A DNA stretch of 64,000 nucleotides from Flammulina velutipes (lineage: Eukaryota > Basidiomycota > Agaricomycetes > Agaricales > Physalacriaceae). The notes beneath the pieces are model-generated. The model had not been told where the DNA came from. It searched no databases and worked only from the letters and a program-made list of their open reading frames with translations. Location of the stretch: contig CM022378.1 in the NCBI GenBank assembly GCA_011800155.1, positions 806,001 through 870,000 on the forward strand. Direction: 5' to 3'. A program made the position numbers and the translations under genes. Numbering within the stretch: position 1 is the first letter of the stretch; each line of letters opens with the position of its first letter. Below are positions 11,314 through 23,014 of the stretch, piece after piece.

Positions 11314-11818
11314 TTACAGTTCTGCGGCCGCGGGAGGCGCAGTGAGGGAAACACCTTGTGCGATGAGTTTCTAGGTCCATTTGAGCACATGTAGGTTAAG
11401 CAAAGACGATGGGAATGTACCTGGAGGTTGGCGGGCACAGCGCCCACGATGGAGCTGATCTTGTTTCCACCCTGGAACAAGACAAAGGTAGGCATCTATC
11501 CAAGCTGGATTAGAGATCGTTCTATGGTGTGCACCCGTATATCACGCACCGAACTGACGCCAACCTCTTGCGCGATATCCGCCTGCTCATCAACGTCGAC
11601 TTTGTAGAACCCGACGCTGGCGTTCTGCGGGAGCTGCTCGAGCTTCTCGAATACGGGGCCAATCATCTTGCACGGGCCACACCACGTCGCTGTGAAGTCG
11701 ATTATCGTGGGCTTGTCGCCATCGATCTAGCGATTTTTTAGCTGATAGATGACAGTAACACGATGGGCACACGTACGAGTTCTTTGAACTGCGCGGTGCT
11801 GGTGATTTCGGTAGGCAT
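11314..11818 (-). CDS. Thioredoxin
   Basis: Four exons (11818-11777, 11726-11550, 11495-11421, 11370-11314) give 116 residues. The active site is WCGPC at about residue 31, followed by KMIGPVFEKL. The cis-proline segment is SMPTFVLFQGG. These are the two signatures of a classical cytosolic thioredoxin, which reduces disulfides in peroxiredoxins, ribonucleotide reductase and methionine sulfoxide reductase. The C-terminus carries about ten extra residues (TAPPAAAEL). No targeting peptide is present. It converges with CAF40 and has a CACGTG element about 105 bases upstream of its ATG. Confidence 0.93.
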
Positions 11819-12373
11819 TGTGGTAGTGGTGTTGATGGTGGCGGAAAGCAAAGAGCGTTGGCTTTTTAAGCTCGCGAGTGAGGCAAGAATCACGAATCGG
11901 AACGAGATTGGTGATCAGGAGTCACGTGTGGGGATTTACTAAGCCTTTCTCGTGCGCCACGATTTGTCCGAGCTGACAGTGACTGTTGCGAGTGTGTACT
12001 CTCTGATGAGAAGGTGAAGATTAAGCATCAGGCGGTAGCGGGACGTTAACGATGTGTTTCATTACCATTATAACTCGGATCCCCGCCGCTGCCGTTACGG
12101 AAGGTGCTAGAAGTGTTTTAGAGTGGAGTTGAAGGAGGTTGGTTCTCTCTATTCCGGGGCATACTCATCGCCGCGAAAGAGCAGGCCTACAGACCGCTTT
12201 TTTATACTCGACGGAACGACATTGATGTGGCGCAATCTAATCATGTTTCGGGCGAACGGAACGGAAATCGGAATGGATGATGCATAACATTTCACGTAAA
12301 CTACTCTCTTTACCACGGACTTGCTTGCACAATTAACGGCCTTTATGTCTTATTCGTTCTCCCTTTTACCACC
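11819..12373. other. Divergent promoter region, thioredoxin / Sec14-like
   Basis: No gene seen. It holds the thioredoxin promoter (CACGTG near 11922) and the promoter of the gene at 12374. Confidence 0.4.
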
Positions 12374-13670
12374 ATGACCCAGTCCACTACTCACGATGTC
12401 CTCACCGTCCCGGACCCGTCCACGAAGGTTGGACCCATACACACCTACACGGATGAGCAGAATGCTCTGATCAAGGCTTTGAGAGAGGTTCGTGCCAGCG
12501 GTGACATGTCAATGCGGCTTTTGACGAGGCTTCCAGTACGCAGATACCCTCCTTTTACCGGAGAGTGATCCATATCACCCATGGGAAAAGAATTGGTTGA
12601 ATAAGCCAGATACCATGCCCCGCTACATGAGATCTGCCAAGTGGAATTTCACCGATGCCCAAAAGCGCATCAAAGCCACCATGGAATGGCGCCGGGATTT
12701 CAAGCCGGACATCATACCGCCTGACGAGGTGAGGATTGAGAGTGAGACCGGGAAAATGTGAGTTTATTGTGTCGTTCCTTTCAAGTTCCAACATTGATCG
12801 AAGTGCATTTACAGCATCATCAATGGATTTGACAAGGATGGTCGGCCGATAATATACATGCGCCCAGGGCGCGAGAACACTGAGACGAGTCCCCGGCAGC
12901 TTCGTCATCTCGTGTGGTGTCTGTGGGTTGCCCTTTCATTTCCGCGCCACCTTTCTTGATTTTGATCATTTTACTTAGAGAGAGAGCAAAAGACCTCATG
13001 CCCCCCGGGCAAGAATCCCTCGTCATCGTCGTTGACTACAAGTCCACCACAATACGCACCAACCCTTCCATCTCTATCGCCCGAAAGGTGCTGCATATCC
13101 TCCAACAACACTACGTCGAAACTCTAGGCCGGGCCATCGTCGTCAACCTCCCCATGCTCCTCAATTTCTTCTATAAAGGTATCTCTCCGTTCTTGGATCC
13201 GGTGACGAGGGATAAAGTACGTTAATTGTTTTCGGTTCCTGCGTAAGTGGCGTTGACGAAACATCTTACCCTTCGCAGATGCGATTTAACCCTGATCTCC
13301 TGGAGCTGATACCAAAATCCCACCTCGACGCGGACTTTGGAGGCGACTTTGCGTATGAATTTGAGCCGACGAGTTATTGGGATCAAATTGTGGCGTACGT
13401 TATCTTATCTGTTCGTTCTTGATGAAGTAGGGCTGACGTATATATTCCAGCGCGTGCGGTATCGCGCCGGATGGTACGAGGGTAGCTGGACACCCTTCTG
13501 CACCGTACGTCGTCCTCTATCTCCCTTGATCAGAATCTCGATTTATCATCAGTGGCAGGCCACTGGTAAAGCAAGAAGATACGTCCACCCTCTGCGAAAG
13601 CGAGGCGGTTCCGGAGAAACATGCGCCCACCACCCATTATGAGCGGCACCAAGTTATTGTGGCTGCTTGA
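12374..13670 (+). CDS. Sec14-like (CRAL-TRIO) phosphatidylinositol transfer protein
   Basis: Seven exons (12374-12487, 12537-12757, 12815-12922, 12979-13216, 13279-13394, 13451-13504, 13553-13670) give 322 residues. The CRAL-TRIO N domain has KPDTMPRYMRSAKWN and ATMEWRRDFKPD. The lipid-binding domain shows DKDGRPIIYMRPGREN, ESLVIVVDYKSTT, ARKVLHILQQHYVETLG and the gate region ISPFLDPVTRDKM. The order and size fit Sec14-like transfer proteins that present phosphoinositides to kinases. The last exon is inferred: without splicing at 13505 the frame stops at 13528. The tail is polar and not conserved in the family I know. Confidence 0.9.
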
Positions 13671-14060
13671 ACCTGTGCTGGAAATATACTGAATTTGTAC
13701 TTTATTATAGATGTTGTTGTCGAATATGCCAATGTCTTTTCGTATCCCGCTCGTCGTGTAGCCGCCCATTTTTTCTGGAAGACACTCGGGCCACTGTGAC
13801 TCACAGACAGACCGGTGTACTTATCCTTACCAATTGCGTTCGGTTGGAAGAAAAACCGGAGAGGCGTGCTTCGGAATGGGAATAATGAAACGGAAATATC
13901 CAATCCAATAAACAATAGCAAGTGGTGGAATTGGAAGGTTTCGCCCTCCTGCCAGGACCCGGACCTGTGCATGGTCACGGTGGCAATTTCAAATTTTTGA
14001 CGAGCTGATCACGTGATCGTTAGTTAGTCATTGTCGGCGTCGCGCTCCTAACCTTGGATC

Positions 14061-14619
14061 ATGGCCACCACCACCACCCGCTACCTCCACGCGCTCTGCT
14101 TCCAACGCTCGCAAAGAGATCCCCGTTCCCTACGTCTGTGGCTTCGCCTTCACCAAGGACCAAGTCCGCTTATACGCGGAAAAGTATCTACCCCCCGAGT
14201 CGTTGCAGAAAGCCCAATGCGACGAAGGATACCAAAGAGAGCTCGTCTTGTTCTACCGCAGGCACAGGATCGAACAAACGTTCCTCCCCTTCTTCGTCAA
14301 AGCCAGCGATCGAACGCCCCACTACATCTGGGTCCTTCTCGTTCTACCCTCTTGGGACGATCAAGTCCCAGAAATCACTGTAGATGAGGAGAGGATGAAA
14401 GGGATATTGAGGAGGAAGGGACCGGAGCTAGCGCTCGCTACGGCTTGGGTGCAATGCGCGAGGTGGTCACATCGTGTGAACAGGTTTTATCATTGCCTGA
14501 TGCTAGTAGGTTCTAGCTGAATTGCGAAATTAGGTCCTGATTGGCTCTGCCATCAAATGTGGGTTATCGTTAGGGAAGAGAGAGCTCTTTTGAAAGAGGA
14601 AGAGAAAGCCACGTCCTGA
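14061..14619 (+). pseudogene. Frameshifted paralogue of the gene at 15154
   Basis: From about 14110 on, this copy matches the product at 15154-15753 closely: PYVCGFAFTKDQVRLYAEKY, YQRELVLFYRRH, RTPHYIWVLLVLPSW, RRKGPELALATAWVQC. A splice 14473/14534 then gives PDWLCHQMW. But the ATG at 14061 (MATTTT..) is out of frame with this body, and the body frame has no upstream ATG. The shift falls in or just after the ACC repeat that follows the ATG. Either the gene is dead, it starts at an internal Met, or the assembly has a one-base error there. Upstream DNA resembles that of the second copy. Confidence 0.65.
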
Positions 14620-15153
14620 ATGTTATTTACTTAAGTATCATAATCATACTTATTTCGGATTTGAACCTATGCCAGCCGTCGTTTATCTGGCATGCGAACC
14701 CCCCTTCTTGTTTTTCCTAGTGTACTTATCCTTGCCGGATGAATAGACTCAACGATGTGGGAAGGTTGGGGAAACGGCACCGTTGTCTTGATCAAAAGGC
14801 CACATTATGGCGCTAAATCAAGCTCAAATTCATATGTAAGCATCGAAACAATGTGGAGTTGCGAGATTTGGAAGTTGATGCGCAGTCTCAACGAGCTGGA
14901 GGTGTATGGAGGTGTAAGAGGAGGGCGAGGGCAGCGCGTCCTCCGACCAAAGGCCGGGACATGAGCTTACTATCGAGACAAATGAGCTCACAATTGTATG
15001 TTAATGGGTGCACAATGTAAGCTTAAAATGCACATTGAACTACTAGTACTATCGGAGTCGGAATGATCTCAATTGCGCTAATCACGTGGTCGTTATGTAG
15101 TTGACAATATAGGACGTCAACAACTGTGACAGTCGCGCTCTAAAACTTGAATC
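14620..15153. other. Spacer and promoter of the second tandem copy
   Basis: No gene seen. Just before 15154 the DNA resembles the upstream region of the first copy, including ATCACGTGG near 15082 and a GTCGCGCTC block. Confidence 0.45.
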
Positions 15154-15753
15154 ATGACCACCACCACCACCGCCTCCACAGCACCTATTGCTACTCCCAC
15201 CAACGTTGGCTTCACTCACATGACTACGCCCCCTTGGGAGGATGATCCTATTCCCTACGTTTGCGGCTTCGTCTTCACCGAAGAACAAGTACGCTTATAC
15301 GCGGAACAGGTTCTCACTCCCGAGGAGCTGTTGAAAGCACAGCGTGAAGACGCGTACCAGAGGGAACTTGTCTTTCACTTTCGGAAACGCGAGATCCCGG
15401 AAACATTTCTTCCCTTCTTCGCCAAACCAAACCATCGTACACCACACTATCTCTGGGTCCTTGTTGTTTTACCTGGTTCAGAAGATGAGGCGCCTACATT
15501 GAACATAAACAAAGACCGGATGAAGGCGCTTATTATGAGGAAGGGGCCAGAGTTCGCTACGGCTTGGGTTCACTGTATGAAGTGGCCAAATATTGTGTGT
15601 CGTGAGTACTTTACTCTTAGTAAATGATTCGAAATGCTAACTCCTCTGACTTTAGGCCCTGACTGGCTTGGTCGTATGATGTGGCGTTCAATCCATCTGA
15701 TGAGAGCTCGCGAAGCAAAGCACTCTGAGGAAATCATTCCCGCGAGCGAGTAA
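15154..15753 (+). CDS. Orphan protein, 181 residues (tandem paralogue)
   Basis: Two exons (15154-15601, 15656-15753) encode 181 residues. The N-terminus is a Thr-rich run (MTTTTTAS). The body contains IPYVCGFVFTEEQVRLYAEQ, YQRELVFHFRKRE, ETFLPFFAKPNHRTPHYLWV, LVVLPGSEDEAP and RMKALIMRKGPEFATAWVHC. The second exon starts PDWLGRMMWRS. No signal peptide, transmembrane helix or catalytic motif is recognisable. The conserved aromatic and histidine positions are shared with the frameshifted copy upstream, which supports a real family. Function unknown. Confidence 0.75.
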
Positions 15754-15879
15754 TTTAGTAATACTACACATATTTATACAACCGTTTTTCTTTTTGTGAC
15801 AATTCTTTATGTCAATTACATCTAAGAATGTGGCGTATAATTGGTCAGCGAAAGCTCACGGACTTTGCCGGATGCCTTT

Positions 15880-18035
15880 ATGCCGCCTCCTGCCTTCCAC
15901 TGGTTCTGCGTTCTTTCATCGACAGTCGACATCCTTGGGCATGCTGCCCGTATAAGAGCATCGCAACTCGCTGGAAATGCTTTACAGAGCTCGGCTAGCA
16001 GGACGACGCGAACAGACAGAGAATCTGGTGACGCAGTGGTGCGTGTTTGATAATCTGCAAGTATCTGTCGTTTGTCTGATAAAATTCAGAATATACGCGA
16101 TGCGAACGGTCAAGAACAGAGCACAAGTCACTCGAAGCCCTCTGGCCTAGCCGGTGTGAACTCGGCGTCACCAATAAGACGTGTCGACGCGTCTCCTGCT
16201 CTCCCTTTCAAAAGCTCGGTGGTACCACTCGTCGCTTCCCAACCAAAAGCACCCACGCAGCCTTCCTTGCATCCAATAACTGCTGCCCAAAATGCTGCGT
16301 CCAGCGCTACTCAGCTCGACGAGGTACGCGCCCGCGCTATTGCCGATGGACTGAACCAACTTTCCGCTTAGCTCCCCATAGAACATTCCCATACCGAACC
16401 GCCCCTCCTAGAAATCACCACGCCCGTAATTGAAGAACTTGCATTTCAACCAATATCTGAGTTCACGCAAGCCACACGGACGTTATCCTCGTCCAAGGTC
16501 CCGTCCTCTAGGATTGGCCGTTTATTCCACTACGGCGGGCTGGCCGCATCCCTGGGCTACGGCGCAGCATCGGAGCTCATTCGTCGATCCAACACCAACG
16601 AATCCCCGGGGTCCTCACTCATAATGACCGAAGCCAACATAAAGCGCCTAGTCTCCAAACTCGTTCAAATGCGCGGAGCCGCTCTCAAGCTTGGCCAGTT
16701 CCTCAGTATCCAGGATACACACGTTCTCCCCGCCGAAATAGACGAGATCTTTAGGCGCGTACAGGATAGTGCGCATTACATGCCAGATTGGCAGATGGAG
16801 GTTGGTTTTATCTTTGATATTTCGATGGCTAAGGAAGCTTACACTGGTTGAAGGAAGTCATGAAAACCTCTCTAGGCGCCGATTGGATGTCCTATTTCGA
16901 TTCTTTCGAGCGAGTTCCCTTCGCTGCAGCATCCATTGGTCAAGTGCATAATGCTACCTTGAAAGCAGAGCATTCGCCCACTGGGGTGGCCCTTCCCGTT
17001 GCAGTCAAGATACAGTTCCCCAACATCGCAAACTCCATCCAGAGCGACCTGGGATATATCAAGCTGCTCCTTACAGCAGGCAAACTTTTACCGAAAGGCT
17101 TGTTTCTTGACAGAACCGTCGAGGTAAGCATGTCAGTTGCTGGAAGCGCATACACCGAAGCTCAACTCCCATTGTAGGTCATGAAAGGCGAACTCGCAGA
17201 CGAATGCAACTACTCAAGGGAGGCGGGATTCGCAAACAGTTTTCGGGACAATCTCGAGAACGATGAGAGATTCAAGGTTCCCTGGGTATGGCAGAAGAGC
17301 ACGGAACGCGTACTTGTCATGGAGCACATTGGCGGTGTTAGCGTCGGTGAAGCCAATGTCAAAACTCTATCTCAGAGCGATCGAGATGAAGTGAGCATCT
17401 GACTATCTTGACTCGCTCAAACTGACGACGCTGGTAGATCGCTTCCCGAGTCGTCGAACTCTGTCTGAAAGAGCTGTTCCAGTTCCGTATGATGCAGACG
17501 GATCCAAACTGGACGAATTTCCTATGGGACCCCCGAGCTCGTAAAATCGGACTAGTGGATTTCGGAGCAACAAGGGAATACTCAAAGGAGTTCCTGGATG
17601 GATGGTTGGGGCTCCTTTCCGCTGCTGCATCCGACGATTTGGTAGCGTGCGCAGAATGGAGCGTGAAAGTTGGGTATCTGACGGGTGAGGAAACCCAAGT
17701 GAGTGTGGTTTCTCATGGATGAACAGATACTGATGGCGTCGTAGCCCATGGTGGACGCACACGTCAAGTCCATGACGCTTCTAGCGACACCCTTCAAGTC
17801 CACGACGCCCATGCCGTTCTCGTTTGGACCAAAAACGGCGTGGGCGGATATAACCGCGGAGATTCGTGCTCAGATTCCAGTGATGCTGCAGCACCGACTG
17901 ACTCCCCCGCCGAAGGAGACGTACAGTTTGAACAGGAAGTTGAGTGGGGCGTTCTTGCTGGCGGCTAGGCTTGAGGCGACTATTGATACGAAGAAGATTT
18001 GGGATAGTGTTGTTGGACAATATCGTTCAGATTGA
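15880..18035 (+). CDS. COQ8: COQ8/ADCK atypical kinase of coenzyme Q synthesis
   Basis: Seven exons (15880-16038, 16090-16323, 16372-16800, 16854-17123, 17178-17390, 17438-17698, 17745-18035) give 618 residues. UbiB-family signatures are in order: the KxGQ motif in MRGAALKLGQFLSIQD near residue 240, an ExD motif in DEIFRRVQD, the Ala-rich loop PFAAASIGQVH that replaces the Gly-loop, the lysine in AVKIQFP, LADECNYSREA, the catalytic NWTNFLWD, and the metal-binding GLVDFGATREY. COQ8 is a mitochondrial matrix ATPase that supports the CoQ synthesis complex. The start was chosen at MPPPAFHWF, in frame with the body and typical in length. Confidence 0.95.
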
Positions 18036-18248
18036 ATGCATACACATAACCCATCTGTTCAGGATTGGAGTTTCGTTCATCCCAGTCGAACGCAGTCGGA
18101 TTTTAGGCCACTGCTCGGGTAGGATCGCGTATAGGCGGTAGGAGCAAACATAGGGATGGCCTGGAGTCTGAGATCGATGTCTCAGTTGTACAGCATTTTT
18201 CATCATGTAACGACGCTCTCTCTTCCTCTCTCTCATCCCTCCGTCTCC

Positions 18249-19709
18249 ATGGCTATTAACGGAGACGACGCGTCGCTAATCGGTGCTTTCATTTCCACCT
18301 TTCTCTATGGTATGTAACCTCCATTCCTGGGAATCAAAGTGTGGCGCACTGATTCCCATCCTGGTCAGGCGTTTACGTTGTGGTCGCCATTGAATGCAGT
18401 AGATTGCTCTGGCAGAGACATAAAGAACGCCGTACCCACACGTTCCTTGTGGTAACACATTGCTTGTTGCTTGTGTTGTTATCAATCGTATGTTGGCGAG
18501 TTGCGGTACGGGAATCATGCTTACCCCTATCTGATCTAGCGATGCATAAGTGTTGCTTCTAGGGCTACCTATGAACGACGACATACCAACGGCGGTGTAA
18601 TTGGATCTGGAAACTATGATTCAGCTTGGGGCCTCATCGTCAACGTCCCATGGACACTCTCAATTATCGTATCCGACACCTTCTTGGTATGTCGAACATC
18701 TCGCTCTCCGTGTATGTTCCCTGATCTGTTGGCAGATTTACCGAGTGTTTATAGTATGGAAGAGAAACTTCTATGTCATCATAATCCCTATACTCCTTCT
18801 CCTGGCTGACATAGGTATGCGCGTTCCTCAAATATATTATTCAGCGAGTTCATATACCAATAGGCTCTGGATTCTACATGTTATGGACTATGGGAACGTA
18901 CCAAGACGAAGGCCTCTTCCATTCTGAGATGACGGTCTCGACGATGCTAGTTTGCTCGATTACTGTGACTCTGAACCTTATGTGCACGGGCAAGTAAACT
19001 GGGACATCTCAAGCTTTGAACTAACCCTCGAAATAGGCCTGATCGCGTATAGTATTCTGCAATCACAGAGAGCCGTAGCGCATACCAAAATCGGCAATTC
19101 CATGACAAGGGTTGTAACCCTAGTGGTTGAATCAGGTTAGCTAATAATCAGTAGCCTCCGAGAGTGTTCTCTGATACTCTCCCTCTAGCTGCTATATGGA
19201 CACTATTCTCACTCGGAATCATTATCACGCTCGCTACAGGAACATACGCCAACTACATATTCATGGATCTGGTACGTTACTCTTATGGTCAATCAAACTA
19301 GTCACTAATACCCTTCCGATAGTGCTCCCCTACCATCGTAAGACTTTTCATATTCACATTTCCGTCTACTCACATCAAAAACCAATCCCCTAGGGCATTG
19401 TCGTAAGTTTCCAGTTTTGCTCTTATCCCACACGCCACACTAATGCTGGATCAGTTTGGAAGCATCATAATACGCGTCAGCTCAGGTCGCAGCCACGGCG
19501 ATGACAGTGGACCAACTTCTGCACCCATAAAATTTCAAGGGCATCCCCGAGACGTGGAGGCGTCGGCTGTCCATCTCACTGTAAACACTTGTCGGACGTC
19601 ACAAACGGAGCAAGGCTTAGCACATCCGGAGGTCATCCACCTGTCTGCGACGAGCTCCGATAGCTACACACCAGTGTTCATGTCTTCCGCGAAGGGTAAA
19701 ACATATTGA
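18249..19709 (+). CDS. Seven-transmembrane orphan protein, 10 exons
   Basis: Exons 18249-18309, 18369-18487, 18540-18686, 18736-18814, 18864-18989, 19037-19135, 19189-19271, 19323-19337, 19394-19402 and 19455-19709 give 330 residues. Seven hydrophobic helices are visible, for example GAFISTFLYGVYVVVAI, LVVTHCLLLVLLS, VIIIPILLLLADIG and AAIWTLFSLGIIITLATG. A polar C-terminal tail of about 80 residues follows. Intron 5 has a GC donor (GCAAGT). Exons 8 and 9 are only 15 and 9 bases, together encoding CSPTIGIV just before the tail. The layout is that of the large mushroom 7TM families without known ligand. Membrane location is sure; signalling is inference. Confidence 0.75.
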
Positions 19710-19807
19710 ATAGGTGTTTCGTGCACTCTTCAAAATTACTATTGTACCGATTGTCTCGTTTATGTACTAATAATCTCTTTCCATTTGAATAGATCATGTA
19801 CATTTGT

Positions 19808-20458
19808 TTAATCAACTTTCTTAGCAAATATCCAATGAAACTTCTCCTCAAATGGCCCTACTTTCTCTACCGCAATCTCGTCGTCCACTATCCTCAACTC
19901 CCGCCCATCCGTTCTGAGCATCTCCCTGGTACCCTCGACGCCCAGTCCACTCGAGAACATCGTCGCACCCATCCAATCCTCACGAACCACATCCCCCTCC
20001 TCCACATGCAAATTAAACAACAGCCATCCACCCGGCTTCAACCACCTCGTAATCTTGCTAATCATCAGCCCCTGCTCATCTTTCGGTAGATGGAAGATCG
20101 AGTAGAATGCCACTATGGCGTCAAAGTGGCCTTCGTCGAACTCGAGCGACATCATGTCGGAATGGATGAGTGTGGCGTCGGGAACGTGGATCTTCGCTAG
20201 GGCGATCTGGGCGGCGGAGATGTCGACTCCGGTTACTGATATGTTGTCGCCGTGTGCGAGGAGCATCTGGGTAGAGGGAACACCGGCGCCACAGCCCAGC
20301 TCGAGGACTTTGGCGTTGGGTGGGAGCGCGGCGAGAAGTTTCTGGATGTAGGACGTGCGGGTTTCGGTTGGGCGCGGGGAAGACCATGCTAGATATTCAT
20401 CTGCGACCTGGTCGTAGCCCATTTCCACTATGGCTTTGGGGTTAGCGAGTGCGGCCAT
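19808..20458 (-). CDS. Class I SAM-dependent methyltransferase
   Basis: A single exon of 216 residues. Motif I is VLELGCGAGVPST, followed by VTGVDISAAQIALAK (motif II acidic residue), IHSDMMSLEF and FDAIVAFYSIFHLP (motif IV region), then WLKPGGWLLFN. This is a small methyltransferase of the Methyltransf_11/25 type. The substrate cannot be told; similar stand-alone enzymes act on small molecules. The ATG at 20458 gives the usual distance to motif I; the frame is open further upstream, but that stretch is low-complexity (poly-Pro). The absence of introns is unusual for this window. Convergent with the 7TM gene, 98 bases apart. Confidence 0.88.
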   Translation of the reverse strand: MAALANPKAIVEMGYDQVADEYLAWSSPRPTETRTSYIQKLLAALPPNAKVLELGCGAGVPSTQMLLAHGDNISVTGVDISAAQIALAKIHVPDATLIHSDMMSLEFDEGHFDAIVAFYSIFHLPKDEQGLMISKITRWLKPGGWLLFNLHVEEGDVVREDWMGATMFSSGLGVEGTREMLRTDGRELRIVDDEIAVEKVGPFEEKFHWIFAKKVD

Positions 20459-20661
20459 AGTAAGAGATGGTGGTGGTGGTGGTGGGAACGAAAGGATGAT
20501 GCTTGTCAAGGTCGTGCACTGATTAGTATTACTCAGTGATTGTACCGAGATACGAAAGATCATGTGTAGAAATTCACGATGGGGTGACTTATCTTGATCA
20601 AACTGTGTCTAGATAGCGCGTACTATTTGAATTGATGTACAAAAGGTCTACACGGACAGAA

Positions 20662-21198
20662 TTACATGTCATAGACCCAGTTCAAAGGAAACCGATACCA
20701 CATGAAGCTGTTTTCAAGGTCTGGGGTAATAGCCAAAGCTTCCTTAGCCGCCGCAATCAGGTCGTCTGCTGGGTTCTCTACGCGCTTCACGTGTCCTGAC
20801 CTCGGTGCATTGAACATCGCGACAAGATAGTATCTTCCGTCCATAGCGAGGTGTACCTGAGGTTTGAATTCGTACCTACAATTATGAGCCAAATTTTGAG
20901 GATGGTGGCGTTGGGAAGAGTACTCACGGGAGCGGCGATAACTTGTTCCAGCGCATCGTAAATATCTCAGATGGCTCAAATCCATGACGCCCCGGGCTTG
21001 CCAGCTCTAGTAGCCTCCGTGGCGTGCAGACCCAGGCCAGTCCGTAGAGCGGTGTCACGTATTCTTTGTGCAAGGCCTTACAAACAGGGGGCGGCTCGTT
21101 GAATGGAAGGGTAAGAGGGAAACTATGGGGTTGACTGTTTAGTGGTCTTACTGGCATGAAGCAAGAGCAACGTACATATCTGTGTGGCGGGGCTTCAT
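20662..21198 (-). CDS. Orphan protein, 143 residues (paralogue of 6230-6760)
   Basis: Exons 21198-21176, 21122-20928 and 20875-20662 have the same lengths (23, 195, 214) and phases as the gene at 6230. Typical stretches are FPLTLPFNEPPPV, VTPLYGLAWVCTPRRLLEL, NPADDLIAAAKEALAITPDL and MWYRFPLNWVYDM. It has a CACGTG about 52 bases before the ATG, as does its paralogue. Between the copies the exons are clearly more alike than the introns. Function unknown. Confidence 0.8.
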
Positions 21199-21447
21199 GG
21201 TGGTGTGCGACTGGGTTGCAAATTCCAAGAATTCAAGATCGCGCCTCTCACGTGATCCTGTATGCAACGACAATTGACGTTAAACGAACTTCGAAGACCC
21301 CGCTCGGTCCTCGCACGCTTGACGAGGCTGGGCCAACTTGACCATGGCGAGAATATGGTCGTGGGGGCTGAGAAAGAGCCCACTACTAAGGTAGTGTGTG
21401 GCACGCCCACAAATTCAAAATATTGAACAGTCCGACGAAAACACGAA

Positions 21448-22674
21448 TTACACCCAAACGAAAGATGTTCTGGTAAGAACCGACGTATCCCTCGCCACCT
21501 CCTTAAAGTTCCTCCCCCCGTCTGTCCTTTGGAAGACCGCGACACCGCCATCTCCGACAACCCCAGCAGCAACCAGGTACTCGTTATCTTTGCCACCAAA
21601 CTCCACCCCTCGCACTTGATCCAATCCGGTGAAGAACTGGTTCACGAGCTGCAGTTTGCCCCTCTTGAGCTCGAAGACCGCGATCGAGTCCCCGCGTTCT
21701 TCAGTGACCTGCCCAATGTTACGGTTGGAGACGTATATGTAGCGTTTGGGGAATCTGGCGTTCGGTGTGGGGATAAGGAGTTCGGCTGCCCCATAGGCAG
21801 ATCCAGCTGGTGCATCTGAAGGGATGATTGACTTGGTATCGAGTGGAGTGGATGTGTTGGATGAGCCGAGTTGAGGGATCGGCTGCACGGTTAACGTCGA
21901 GGAGAGCTCGTGCAGAGTGTACAGGAGGTTGTCTTATCACACAATCAGCGCTCAATGAAGCATGAAAACGAAGATCCTCGTACCCACAACGGCAACATGC
22001 CTAGGTCCACTACCCTTCGGCTGTCCAATAGATCCTGCAATGACCCAATTACCAGGAGTGCCATCCTCAACCAATCGCCAAATGGTGTCACCGCCCTAAA
22101 GTTTGACATTCAGCCTCCAAAGTCTCAGGGTTACAAGAACAATGGTGACTCACAAGGTCAGGAATAAGCACCTCATCTCCGTACTCGTACGCCTGGTGGG
22201 GATGCGAGGCATCACCCAGGAGGGGGAACGTGATCACTCCGGCTGACGCGCTGGCATCGTCAAATTGGAGGGGCTGCTCCGGGACGGTTGGGATTATGCG
22301 GGCGTTACCTCCCATGTAGTTGGTCACGGCAACTTGGCCGGTGGACAACGCGACGACATGCGCGGGACTTCCGCCTCCCGATGAGACGGTGGAGATGGCA
22401 CCAGAGACTGTACCCGACGCGACTGTGAAGGACTGGACGGCGCCGTTGTCGAATTCGTTCGTTGCACTAAATCTGATGAGTTTTACTCGTTCTGGGGAGT
22501 GAGAGAAGACACGTACTACAAGACGCTGCTGTTCGTTGGATGGACAGAGAGCCACGACGGATTGATGCCGGTGGGGTATTTGTTGACAAGCGAAAGTGTC
22601 GACGCGTCAGAGTTGAAGAGGTAACTAGCGATGAAGAGATCGTAGCCTCCGGAAAGGATGGTGAAATTGACCAT
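21448..22674 (-). CDS. Lactonase-family seven-bladed beta-propeller protein
   Basis: Four exons (22674-22517, 22466-22154, 22095-21984, 21932-21448) give 355 residues. Repeated blades are visible: NPSWLSVHPTNSSVLYATNE, GGGSPAHVVALSTGQVAVTN, GPRHVAVV, RYIYVSNRN and LDQVRGVEFGGKDNEYLVAA. These fit the Lactonase/YbhE family (6-phosphogluconolactonase or carboxymuconate cyclase-like). No signal peptide is visible, so it is probably cytosolic. Residues typical of blades are present, but the real substrate is not deducible. A nonsense fragment of a second copy lies at 8421-8548. Confidence 0.88.
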
Positions 22675-23014
22675 AGTAGGCGAGGGACTTATTTCCAATT
22701 CCAAATGGTTGTGGCAGTGGGAAGGAAGCAAGAGAGCGTGGCGTGGCTCTGCTTAATAAATACCAAGCGGAAGCAACAGCATATGGCGTTCTTTCTGATA
22801 ATCCCGACGTCATACGAACAGGTCTGTCATGTGCGAAACGTGCCGAATCTTCCCCAAATTTAAGGCGCGTAAATGCATTGCAAGAGTGGATGTTGCCATC
22901 CGGATGGTGGAGGATGATGGCCATGGGAGTGTGAAGTTGAAACAGCGATTAGGGAAGGTGAAGCGGCGCACGTGTAGGTTCATGGTCAGTCGAGAGCCTA
23001 AGAATCGTCGTCCC
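22675..23014. other. Spacer without visible gene
   Basis: Contains the lactonase promoter and the 3' flank of the gene at 23015. No coding pattern. Confidence 0.4.
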
